64,000 nt of DNA from Favolaschia claudopus (Eukaryota; Basidiomycota; Agaricomycetes; Agaricales; Mycenaceae), in the NCBI GenBank assembly GCA_037176885.1, contig JAWWNJ010000070.1, positions 310,001 to 374,000 of the forward strand, written 5' to 3'. The notes under the pieces are model-generated. The model was given only the letters and a program-made list of their open reading frames with translations, searched no databases and was not told the DNA's origin. Positions 33,057 through 43,200 of this stretch are shown one piece after another. The translations under genes and the position numbers were made by a program. How positions within the stretch are numbered: the first letter of the stretch is position 1; each line of letters opens with the position of its first letter.

Positions 33057-33686
33057 ATAGAAATGAACGGGGGGATTCGCAAGCACTACGTCCAACTTGA
33101 AGCCCTAGACAAATCTTCCAGACTCCAGATTCGAATGGTCAACATCAAACTCGAGCTTGCCGCCTGCCACCTCTCTTCTGAATTTCCCCGCAATCTTCCA
33201 TCGCCGACATTCCGCTGTAACCTACCACCCTTGATTCCAATTTTCACGTTGTCCTCGAACAAATTCCCTTGCCCTAACCCTGAGGTGACCGAAATCATTT
33301 CAAAAAGGAGTTGGGTCGGATGTTCAACGGATGCTGCTCGGATCCATTGCCAAGTATCAGCGCAAATCTTATCCTCTCTCGCCTTGGCATCGCCGCGTCA
33401 TACAGGTACGAAGCTACTCATCAAGAAACCATTCAGAAAGTTTCACTTTGAATTCAAGCAAACTTAATCCACCGTCCTGAATTTTTGTCATCCCTCTTAA
33501 CAACGCGCGGCGTAAGCCCGCGCTCGATTTCCAGTTGCCATCGCAACTATCCGACCGGATTCCCGACCTGTGATGAATAAGCCAAATTTAGTCAGTATTC
33601 ATCGTATATTAGCTGCGGCTTCGCCTACCATCGATCCGCTTCTCCTGTTCCCTCTCCTCTCCCTCTCCCCAATCTGATCCCAAAAG
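33057..33686. other. Intergenic, no gene seen
   Basis: No supported coding sequence. The last ~90 bases are a pyrimidine-rich leader typical of a fungal promoter (CTTCTCCTGTTCCCTCTCCT). Confidence 0.45.
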
Positions 33687-34335
33687 ATGTCCAAGTTCAC
33701 CCTCACCCAAGAACACATCGCCTCTCTCTTCACAGGCTTCTCTACCGGCGACGTCTCCGGCGTCGACCCCGAATTGAAATGGACGATTGGGTCAGAGACG
33801 AAGGATTCTGTTAGGTTGACGGGGGTCTATGTGCGTTTCGTTCCGGTACTGCCTATATTTTTCTTCGTCTGGCTGATTCAGATCCCGCCTCTTTTCTTGT
33901 TCTTTCTTGTTCGCCGTACTTCCGCAATAGAACCTCGCAACTTGGTTCAAAGAAGTCCGGGGACCGCTCGTCAGTCGACTTCAAGGAGGAGTGGTTACGC
34001 CGACGGTGCAGTGTGTTGATGTGCGTGTCCCCCTACAGTATCAATCTCTCAAAGCCTGAGAAACACTTGTAATTGTTACTCAGATTGTCGGAAACAAAGC
34101 CATCGTCGAACTCGTCGGCACGGCTACTCAGCTCAACGGGAAGCCGTACAACAATCGGTGCGGCATTCACATTCTTTCATCCATTTCGCAGTTCCAAAGC
34201 TCTGACTCACCCGGTACCAGCTACATCTGGATCCTCCTCTTCTCAGAGGACACCGGCAAAGTCATCGAGATTCGAGAATACCTCGATACGGCGTTGTGTC
34301 AGGAGGTCATGCAGAATAACAGCCCCGCAGCTTGA
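33687..34335 (+). CDS. SnoaL/NTF2-like small protein
   Basis: A protein of about 140 residues with an NTF2-like cone fold, the family used by polyketide cyclases and small isomerases. Four exons join in phase: MSKFTLTQEHIASLFTGFST ... LTGVY; NLATWFKEVRGPLVSRLQGG; IVGNKAIVELVGTATQLNGK; and YIWILLFSEDTGKVIEIREY then LDTALCQEVMQNN. The Y-x-x-RY-W-x-x-x-F-x-x-x-x-GK-x-x-E-x-REYLD pattern is characteristic. The substrate is unknown. The O-methyltransferase, monooxygenase and regulator genes downstream suggest a role in modifying a small molecule (inference). Confidence 0.78.
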
Positions 34336-34439
34336 GCTCATGTACGAATGAATATTGAATTTTGTGTGAAATGAAGTCACGTACTATACATACTTCACTC
34401 CGACCCAACAATCCCGCTAACCTGCACTTCTGCGTATTT

Positions 34440-34740
34440 CCGCAATCCTTACCACACTAGCGAAATCCGACATGTCGAGCTCCCACACGTCGACCCGCTC
34501 CGCGAACCCCGTCTCTTCGACCAACCTCGCTTTGGCGGCTTCGCCCTTGGGGAGGTCATGGACAGCGAGGACACTGCGAGGATGATGCGCGCGGGGGAGA
34601 GGCGCGCGAGGTGGACGGCGGCGGCGTAGCCGATACCGGTGTTGCTTCCGGTGATGAGGTATGTGCGGCGGGAGAGGGTTGTCGAGGGGTTTGAAGTGGG
34701 GAGGGTGACGAAGAGGTGGTCTGGGGCAAGTCTGGGGTTG
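34440..34740 (-). pseudogene. Truncated, frameshifted SDR fragment
   Basis: Only the first ~75 residues of a short-chain dehydrogenase are present: RTYLITGSNTGIGYAAAVHL with the TGxxxGIG cofactor motif, then LARLSPARIILAV, a frame change, and HDLPKGEAAKARLVEETGF, VDVWELDMSDFASVV. The frame change coincides with a 10-11 base near-duplication (CCTCGCAGTGT / CCTCGCTGTCC). The catalytic Ser-Tyr-Lys region is missing because the homology ends about 100 bases from the 3' end of the SnoaL-like gene. No start codon lies at the expected place. It is a dead gene fragment. Confidence 0.7.
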
Positions 34741-34820
34741 GAAGAGGAGGAAGGAAAGTGTGACGCTGTGTGACGGCGCTGATCCCCGCCGGAACATTCC
34801 GGATGACGGGATTGACTCAC

Positions 34821-36470
34821 AGGATGGTGAAAGATGGTGACGCAGCGTGAGTGTCACGCTTCCTCTCTTTCCTTGAACGTTGACGGCCAGTGTTGGCCAT
34901 TTGTCGTACAGAATCTCTCCACCTCAAACATCCATCTCCACCCCCTGTGGCTGACATACATACACCGGCACTGTATTCTCGGGCTGACCGCAGACAGTCT
35001 CCCCAGATTCAGCCATTCAGAATCGACGATTCGACGTCGGCCCGCTTTGCCTTTATTGAGCGAGGTACGAGCTAGAAACAATAAAGCGTCTGTCTAGAGA
35101 GACTAACTTTGCCTTGGATTGGCCCTGATCTGCTTGTGATCTTCCTCGAGCCGGACCTGCAGAAAGGCATTCTTAACGGAGCTCTTCAAACAATATTCTC
35201 GTTCTTCGACGTACATATCTGTTTTTCGAAGTTGAACCCTCCACGTATACCACTGTGCGCCACAACGGATAAACGGACAAAAATGCCGGCGAACGCGTCG
35301 CCTTCCGATCTCCAGCGGTGTCTTTATCTAATCCCGGCCAAACCGTCTCTAATAGAATCGAGTCAAATCGTCCTCGCAGTGCTAAAGTTGGAGTTGACCG
35401 CAGCAAGGCGCAGCACTGGCTCTCTAATTCGCCGTCATTCCGTCGCTTTTCCGGATTACATCGCAAGCGAATCAGTCACTGATCTTCTTCTCTGCTCCAA
35501 TACTTAGGGGGAGTTCACGCAGGTTCCTTCCCTTCAGGTGCGAAATTAAAACTCGAAATCTCTAGAACTTGGGAAATGAACTCGATCGCTCCTGGTCGGC
35601 AGGTATCATTGCACGAAGTCACATCGTTCTCAATTAAACAAAGGTCAGCGGCGCACCCTCGCAGTCATATCATGTGGTCAAGGATTCGTTACCAGGCGGC
35701 TGGGATGCAGCCGTTACACCTCGCTTGGCTGAACCCACGAACTTCCGGCCCCGGCACAAGCCCGTCTTATTTCTGATCCGGGCTGGCCTTCGGCATTGAA
35801 GCCGCTTTCAAGATTCAACTCTCTCGCGGCGGCTCAAGCAGTGGTCATCATATTGAAGACAGTCAGCTGCGGACTCAGTCGTCGAACCTCGCTTGGACGA
35901 ACCCACGATTCACAAGATCAAACCAAACTTGAGATCTTGAGGGCTTGAGAGTATATGTAAACAGACAATAAAGTTTGCAAGAATCGATTGGTGACAACCA
36001 AGCAGCTCAAGGACATGGGGGTATTAAATCCAGCATTCCAATGCTACTGCAAAGCTAATCTCAAGAATCTCAGTGCCCAACACTCGCTCGGTCGACGCTA
36101 GCGCGTCGACCAGCTCGCATTGGGCCGAACCAGCATTTCGTGCACTCGGCATAGCCCGCCGAAGGCAGTTTGTTCATGTTGTGAATTTAGCACAGATGGC
36201 GCACAGAATCGACTATCATCATTCTCCAAGGTCACTGCCACCATCTTATCTAGTCACAGGGTCACACAGTAACGCGTATACGTAAGAGCAATCGACGGAG
36301 GGGGACCTAGCTAAAGCGAGGTGATCAGATAACCCGCTGCGCATTCATCCTTTTTCGCTCCAAATTTCGAGTCAGTCCATTCGAACCTATAAATTCGATG
36401 CCTTTCATCCTCACTCCTTCAGACTCTCCCCTCCTCTCCCTCTCAAATCTCTCCTCTCAATCAACCAATC
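34821..36470. other. 1.65 kb without a recognised gene
   Basis: Only short open frames without motifs. A phrase CCTCGCTTGG-GAACCCACGA occurs near 35718 and 35888. A TATA-like TATAAATT at about 36389 lies 80 bases before the O-methyltransferase start and is followed by a pyrimidine-rich leader. Confidence 0.4.
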
Positions 36471-37388
36471 ATGTCTCACACCCTCGTCACCCCCGACGTC
36501 GAATCTCTCTTCACCCGTTCCGACCACTACCACAATTCCTACCTCATCAAACCCGACCCCATCCTCGAATCCGTGCAGCAAAACACCAAAGACAAAGGCA
36601 TCGACTACGAGATCGCCGTGAGCCCCGCACAGGGCAAATTTCTTCATCTATTGCTGTTGTCCATTCGGGCGAAGCGTGTGTTAGAGGTCGGTAGTTTGGG
36701 AGGGTAAGCGTCTCGCTCTGGGCTTGCTAGTGCCGATTTCGAAGGCCATAGCTGATCTCGTTTATTGATAGATACTCGGCGATTTGGATGGCGCGCGCCC
36801 TGCCAGACGACGGCGAACTTGTCGCTCTCGAGCTCGAACCTCTACACGCGCAGGTGAATAAATTCCTCATTTGCTGCGTTATCTACTCTCCATGGGTATT
36901 CATTGCATCTCTAGGCAATCGAGGAAAATGTCGCCCACGCAGATCTCTCTTCCAAGATCAAAGTCATCGTCGGGCCCGCGCACCAATCAATGCAATCCCT
37001 CCACCCCGCACAACCATTCGACCTCGTCTTCATCGACGCAGATAAACAGAACAACACCAATTACTTCATCGAGGCGAAGAGGCTTGTGAGGAAGGGTGGC
37101 GTTATCGTGCGTTCTATCTTTCTTCCTGCGTTGCTCTTTCCCTATTTCTCTCGCTTTGCCTCTGTTACTAATACTCAATCGATTTCGAACTGACACATTG
37201 TTTCGCAGATCGTCGATAACGTCGGCAGGAAGGGCCGTCTCGCTGACCCCGACAACCACGAAGCTAGCGTTGAAGGCACTCGTGAGCTGTTGAGGTACAT
37301 TAAGGATGATGCCGAGGTGGAGGGCACGACGATTCATACCGTCGGGGAGAAGGGGTTCGATGGGTTTTTGTATGCTTTCCGCAAATAA
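36471..37388 (+). CDS. SAM-dependent O-methyltransferase, CCoAOMT type (family 3)
   Basis: Cation-dependent catechol/caffeoyl-CoA-type O-methyltransferase that moves a methyl group from S-adenosylmethionine to a phenolic hydroxyl. Four exons join in phase. Motifs in order are SPAQGKFLHLLLLSIRAKRV, the SAM loop VLEVGSLGGYSAIWMA, ALELEPLHA, the metal/SAM motif FDLVFIDADKQNN, LVRKGGVIIVDNV, and a C-terminus FDGFLYAFRK. Length of about 240 residues is normal for the family. The start MSHTLVTPDVESLF is the first ATG after the TATA box. With the neighbouring monooxygenase it could act on an aromatic compound (inference). Confidence 0.88.
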
Positions 37389-38054
37389 GTAGGCCGGGTG
37401 GTTGATCATGATTTGGAAAATGTGAGAAGCTAGGAAGTGAAGGATTTTGCAGAAGACTTCGAGCTGATAAGACGCAGGGAGCGCAGAAGACGACCAGAAG
37501 GATTCAATTCCTCAATCGGCATCTCGGCTTGAGCGGTTGCTGTGTGACATGCGTGACATCGGCCCTTCTTCCCCTGTCTATTGTCCGACTCTGATACCGC
37601 TGACGGCCAAAACTGGGTCGTCTGAACACCGGAGGAAGTCGTAAGAATTATTCAGACAAGCTTGAGGTAGTTTGCACTCTGGCTGAGGTTCGCTTCAAGT
37701 TGAAAACCGCAGAAGTTAGTAGTTACCTATACATGATGCGTATCCTGCTCTAACGACTGGTAATGACCCGTCTTTCAAGACCGCTTACATTCGAGTTGCT
37801 CTAAAACTTCCCAGGCTCGGTGCGCATCAAAGTTTTCGTTCTACTGACGAAGACTACTCGAGTCTCGACGTGATAATCAGGACGTCCCGCCACACTCACC
37901 ACGTCGGCTGCCAATCCCGAGGCTGCGATTGCCAAAGATTTACCCGTCATTTAGCCGGGGCGTCATCTCCATCACGAAAAAGGATAAAAGGACAAACCAT
38001 TCCTGCTGTATAAATGGTTGGAGACCTGTGCGTCAAAATCCCTTCATATCGACG
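37389..38054. other. Intergenic, no gene seen
   Basis: No supported coding sequence; it contains the O-methyltransferase 3' end and the monooxygenase promoter. A TATAAATGG lies near 38010, about 45 bases before the monooxygenase start. Confidence 0.45.
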
Positions 38055-39699
38055 ATGGCGAGTAACGCTTCCAGCACTCCTCTGAACGTTTCTGTCGTGG
38101 GCGCTGGGATTGCTGGACTCGCTGTGGCAACCGCGTTACGACGAAATGGACACCGTGTTCAGGTAAGAATGTTGTTTGCTTCCTACTTGTGTACTTATTA
38201 TCGCGTGATAATATTGTCCTCAAGATTTTCGAATCCGCGGAAGTAAAAGTGGAGATTGGCGCCGCAATCGTCGTGCCACGCAATGCTCAACTCGTGCTCG
38301 AGCATCTGGGATACAACAAGGATAACTTGCGGAGCGTTGATTTTGTTGGGGTTTGTCCTTTCTCACTTTCTTTGTATTCGTCGCCGAATTCATTCGTTTA
38401 TTCGCTACCAACCGAACAGATAGAGACTTTCAATGCCCTTGGAGACGGAAAAACCCGGATGACTGCGCCGTGGATCGAGATAGATGGAAAGGTGGTGCGT
38501 CTTGAGCGTCATTTCATTTCAACGATCGCGACAGTGAAAATATCCAGGCTATCATGTGTGTGCGAAGCGATCTGCACGGAGAGCTAGAACGACTGGCGAC
38601 GGGGCCTGGTGAAGGACCGCCTGCTGTCATGCATCTCGCGAGTCAAGTCGTCGATTGTAACACTCAAGAAGGGTCCCTCAAGCTCAGTGACGGGCGGGTG
38701 ATTCAGAGTGATCTCGTTTTAGGCGCGGATGGGATTTCGGTGAGATCTGAAATAATTTCCACTGATCAACGAATGACAAGTTTATAGTCAACCATACGTA
38801 CTCACATCCTTGGTTACAGACAATCGTCTCTACGCACAGGTCTAACGAATTGTCGTACTCTCATGGACGTCGGGAAATTGGACGCCGAGCCGGAACTGTC
38901 ATGGGTTCGCGAAGGCGTCAGCGGTCCGCGTAGTGTTATGACTTTCGGGGCTCCACCAGACGAATACCGCTGGCTGTTTCTGTACCCATGCCGTAGTGGA
39001 ACCTTGCTCAACTTCATCGCGATACTCAACGATCCGAACCAAGACGAGCCAGGTTACATCCCTACTCTCATTGATGTTTGATTCTCGCAGCTCATTGTTG
39101 TGCGTAACGCAAAAACAGGATGGAACCCAATCACCACCCGCGCCGACCTGCTGTCGAAATTCTCCGCTTACCCACCACACTTTGCGAAACTGCTAACAAT
39201 GTTGCCTGAAAAGCTTCCTCGGTGGCAGTTGCGCTATATGCCGGAGCTTCCGACGTGGGTGAAGGGGCATGCGGCTCTGCTGGGTGATGCGGCGCATGCA
39301 ACGTTACCGAGTGCGATGTCTTGTTTTTTCGCATTTCGAATATATGTCAACTTTCTCGCCAACAGCACTCGGCCAAGGCGCCGCCCAAGCAATGGAAGAC
39401 GCCGCTGCACTCAGTGTCCTCCTACCTCTCGGAACCACACGCGGGGATATTCCAGAACGGCTGAAAGTATATCAAGGACTGCGTAAGGAACGCACCGAAC
39501 GTATTGCTCGGGAATCGCATGACCAGATGATCGTGCCTGCGGAGCGGGGGAAATATTTGAGAGGTACGTCATAAATTGGAACTGGTGCTCAGAGAGCTGA
39601 ACTCGAAGTGTAGATTTCGAGCTGCAGAAGTATGCGATGGGGTATAATGTGTTGGAAGCTGCTCGGGCAATTCTCGAACAGAAATTTCAGGTAAATTGA
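38055..39699 (+). CDS. FAD-dependent aromatic monooxygenase (salicylate-hydroxylase type)
   Basis: Group A flavoprotein monooxygenase that hydroxylates aromatic substrates using NAD(P)H and oxygen. Motifs in order are the FAD loop SVVGAGIAGLAVATALRRNG, IFESAEVKVEIGAAIVVPRN, RSDLHGELERLA, the DG motif LVLGADGIS, and the second FAD motif HAALLGDAAHATLP. These lead into LGQGAAQAMEDAAAL across a 57-base intron. About eight introns are needed; all phases agree and no defect is seen. The C-terminus (NVLEAARAILEQKFQVN) ends at 39699. The gene is about 650 bases downstream of the O-methyltransferase on the same strand, compatible with a shared pathway. Confidence 0.87.
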
Positions 39700-41743
39700 G
39701 GACGTCAATGAATTAGATGCGACTGCGGCGAAAACGAATCATTAGGTATTCCTGTATGTATCCGCCAGCGCTATATAGCTAAAACAATCTCAATTCGATT
39801 TCAAGTTCGATCTTCAAATCGATCAGTGTGCGATGCTCAACATGCCGCATTGTTCCGGCTAAATGTGATCAGTTCCGTCGTCGATCTTCGATGCGAAATC
39901 AGCCGAGAATCATGCCGTCACTATGTTCGCAGATTCATAGTTGCCCGTCCACCCCGAGCCGCTGAGAGAAGGGCGAGCTGAGGATTCTTGTGAGTAATTT
40001 GTTCGCTCATTTTCATTGAGATACAGCCGTTTTGGAAACAATATACGGGTTTTGATTGAGTGGTGCTCGTTCGTTTGTGCTTACGTTTGTTGACGATTCT
40101 GTCATCGGCAAAGCCGGGAGCATCACTGTGGGGCGTTGCCGTACCGCATCAAGTGCCGCTGGTCCCTTGTTTTGACCCTTGCTCGCAAGTCATGGCCGTG
40201 TCGAGCTCTGGGCAAGTAGCGGCTGAGTCTTAATCCTCAGTTCTGTTAACCCCCTGGTTTTCCTGGTATTCTCTGGGTGCCGGAAGCAAAACTCGAATTC
40301 GGCTGAAGTGGAGCTGGTGATGGGAAGCAAAACAAAGGTAAGCACAAACGAGTGAGCACCAGTTGATCAAAACCCGTATACTGTTTCCAAAACGGCTGTA
40401 TTGAACATACGCGCTGGACCCGAATCTTGGAGAATAAGTATCCGCCGTCGGCCCGTAGAACGGGCTAGTTAGTGGTTAACTTCGTATTCAGGCCTTCAAG
40501 TACGAGGATTCAAGATCGGCATTTCCCCTACTGCTTTGTAACTCGCATCGCATCTAAAACCGGGGCATCATTGGTTGTGTTTGGACTCCCGGAGGCGCAT
40601 CAGGTCGTTGTTGCAGGTTGCCTTCGCCCCGTTGTCAAGCGCATCAAGATGCACCCATCCATCCTGTTTCAAGGCAGTAGCGCTGTCTAGACCACAAGAT
40701 TTAATTGCGGGAAAGATATCTGAGATATATGGAGAGTAAGAATAACGTCTCTCGAGCTGAAGACAATCGAAGGCACAGAATAGTGAACAAATTGAACCTC
40801 CGAGATCGCCGAAAGAAAAAATTCGAAAAACGGGTGCTCTGAAATAATGAAGGGCTGTCAGCCAGGACTTCCTCCTCAGCTTTTTCACCATTACCGTATG
40901 ATCCTCTATGATCGTGAATCGCACATTCTGGTGGGTGCGAGATGTATGATGCGAATTTGTATGGTCGGACCTGCCAAAACCTAAACAATGATAGAAACGC
41001 ACTGCCTTCTCTTCTTATTCATCATTTGTGGGGGTCACCTGCACGCCTCCGATTTGCATCAAGTCGTCAGCACGTACACAGGGTCGACCCCTTCCCCACA
41101 GGACAACTTCCTTCCTTGTGGCCGCCTCATCGACACCAAATCAGAGTCACAGTTCGAATGAACTGTAAGATCTACAAATGGAATTCAGATGGTACGGGAT
41201 CGTATCGCCACTGCGCCTAATGGAAGACGAGACGCTCGTTTGACTTTAGTACATACCTGCGCTTACTAGCGCTGAAAAGAGCTGATTGTCCGAAGACAGC
41301 TTGGAGACGACCGCGTTTTTTGAGATCGATGATGGTACAGTGAGGTGTTTGCAAGCGTGGCGATACGGGTTGCCATGAGTTACCACAACATCTTACGGGA
41401 CCAGTTCTGTCCAGGGAGCTAGCTGCAGCTGCCTGTGGTGGTTTATGGAACTCGATTCCGCGTACAGGAGCCAGAGACTCGCATGATCCATAGGATAGAA
41501 TCCCTGTCATTGGACTCGGAGAGACCTTGCAGGTTGTAAGTATTCCCAACGTGAACGTCGCACTGGCAGGGAAAGGGATAGCGCGGTGTTGATCAGCTTC
41601 CTTATCATCTAAACACTTCAAAAGATCGATTGAAACGCGCGTCTTTGAAGCGGTGCCCATGCATCGACGTTATTCTGGGTCTGCAAGTAGTATGTATAAA
41701 ACACGCACGAGATGAGAACTTTGAATCGAAGCCGATCGCCCAA
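39700..41743. other. 2 kb without a gene; holds a MITE
   Basis: No convincing coding sequence; frames of 95-147 codons on the minus strand (40568-41002, 41217-41660) show no motif. The element at 40024-40398 is listed separately. A TATAAAAC at about 41695 lies 49 bases before the regulator start. Confidence 0.45.
40024..40398. mobile_element. 375-bp MITE with ~65-bp terminal inverted repeats
   Basis: The left end starts CAGCCGTTTTGGAAACAATA and the right end, reversed, starts CAGCCGTTTTGGAAACAGTA. The two arms agree at about 58 of 65 positions (out to GTTTGTGCTTAC). Both ends are flanked by TA (40022-40023 and 40399-40400), the target duplication expected of Tc1/mariner-type elements. There is no coding capacity. 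The end sequence differs from the element at 28529, so this is a second, unrelated family. Confidence 0.85.
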
Positions 41744-42654
41744 ATGTCTGATTCAGCTGCCCCCGAATCCAACGTCTTCAGTTTGTTCACGAAACGCCGA
41801 AGAGCTTTCTTAGCTTGTTTCAATTGCCGGCGTCGCAAAGTTAAGGCAAGCGTACTCAAAATTTAAACTCGGAAAGAAGCTTACATTTTTTTGCTAGTGC
41901 GTGTCTGAAGACTACAAACCCTGCACACGGTGCACTCTGAAGGGCTTAAAATGCGAATATCACGCTGTCCCAGAGGATTATCCGGTCTCATTACCAGGCA
42001 CCCCCGCGCAGGATCTAGAGATGTTACCGCCCGAAGGTCCCTCGAGCTCCGGTTGGGCATCGCTCCCAATAACTCCACCGTCAGCGGGATTGTCTTTCAA
42101 CTTTGAAAATCAGCAAAATACCTTGCCCTCGAGACCCTCTCGGCGCTTCACGATCCCACCCCCGTCCTCCGCACCACGATACCCCTATCAGCGGCGAGAT
42201 CGCTCGCACTCCGTATCTTCCGTCTCGGAAACCCGGAGATATGGCAGAGCCAGAGCTGCCTCAGAGGTCGATGCGCCTCGTACTCCGATACCCCGTCTCA
42301 CGACACCATTGATACCCGTCCCCGCGTTTGCTACGTCCTCGCCGGACCTGCATACGCCCGTCGTTGATCCAGACCCAACGCCCATTGCTACGCGTCCGCA
42401 CCCACAAGCCGCATTTTATCCAGTAGACACGGCATCGCTATTTCCTCCGTTCCCAGAAGGCATGCCTGGCACGTTTTCGCAGCCGGAACCTCAGATTTAT
42501 AACCCACCACACGCATCCGGCCAGGTCTGGGATTCAGGCTTGTAAGCAGACCTTTAGTCTTCGCGCATTTGACTGGTGGAATTGACTCATCTACAGATAC
42601 TGCGTCTGTCCGCCTGGACCCTGCTACTGCGGTGCCAACGCCCCTCGCTACTGA
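41744..42654 (+). CDS. Zn2Cys6 transcription factor
   Basis: Fungal binuclear-cluster DNA-binding regulator of about 265 residues. The cluster is split by an intron: CFNCRRRKVK in exon 1 (ends 41845) and CVSEDYKPCTRCTLKGLKCE in exon 2 (starts 41898), giving C-x2-C-x6-C-x8-C-x2-C-x6-C. This spacing requires a GC-AG intron (donor AAG|GCAAGC, acceptor CTAG); the nearby GTTAAG would delete two residues of the cluster. The rest is Pro/Ser-rich and probably disordered, with Arg/Ser patches. A last intron (42542-42596) leads to a short Cys-rich tail YCVCPPGPCYCGANAPRY. The usual fungal-specific transcription factor domain is absent. It is a candidate local regulator of the enzymes at 33.7-39.7 kb. 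Confidence 0.83.
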
Positions 42655-43200
42655 AGTCTGGATATCTTGTCAATGCGATCCAGTGAACCTTGCCATATTT
42701 ATTCTTAAATTATCCACTATACCACGAAAGCGAATTGAAACCCACCGCAGCACTGTAAATTAACTCTGTATTTTTATTCACAAACCGAATGTTATCCGAC
42801 TACGCACCGATCCGCTCTTCATGCTGGCCGCATTCTTCGCCGCAGAAGCATCAACAAATCAACAAATCCGCGTCCTCTATATGTTGAGTGTTGACCTGGG
42901 TTGTCGGCGATCCTAAATTACGACCCCGTGTGGGACTCCAGGCAGTTGCCAGTCGGAGGGCTCAGCGCAGGTAGATTCGGACAGAAAGGGTGGGCGAGAA
43001 AAAACTATAGCAATGAGCACTTTGAGCTCTCAGTGTAGCGAGTACCACGCAGTTCGTCAGAGCAGGCGGTGGAAGTGGAGGACAAGGTCAAGATCAAACG
43101 GCAAATGAATACGTAAACAATGATGGCGGAACGCTGGCAATCAAGATTGCATCAAACACAGCCTACCCGGTAACCTGGATACTTCCTCTTGACTCCCACC
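42655..43200. other. Intergenic, no gene seen
   Basis: No supported coding sequence; it contains the 3' end of the regulator and the promoter of the F-box gene at 43201. Confidence 0.45.

Noticed and set aside
41217..41660. 147-codon minus-strand frame
   Set aside because: No motif and no splice support; it overlaps the promoter side of the Zn2Cys6 gene.
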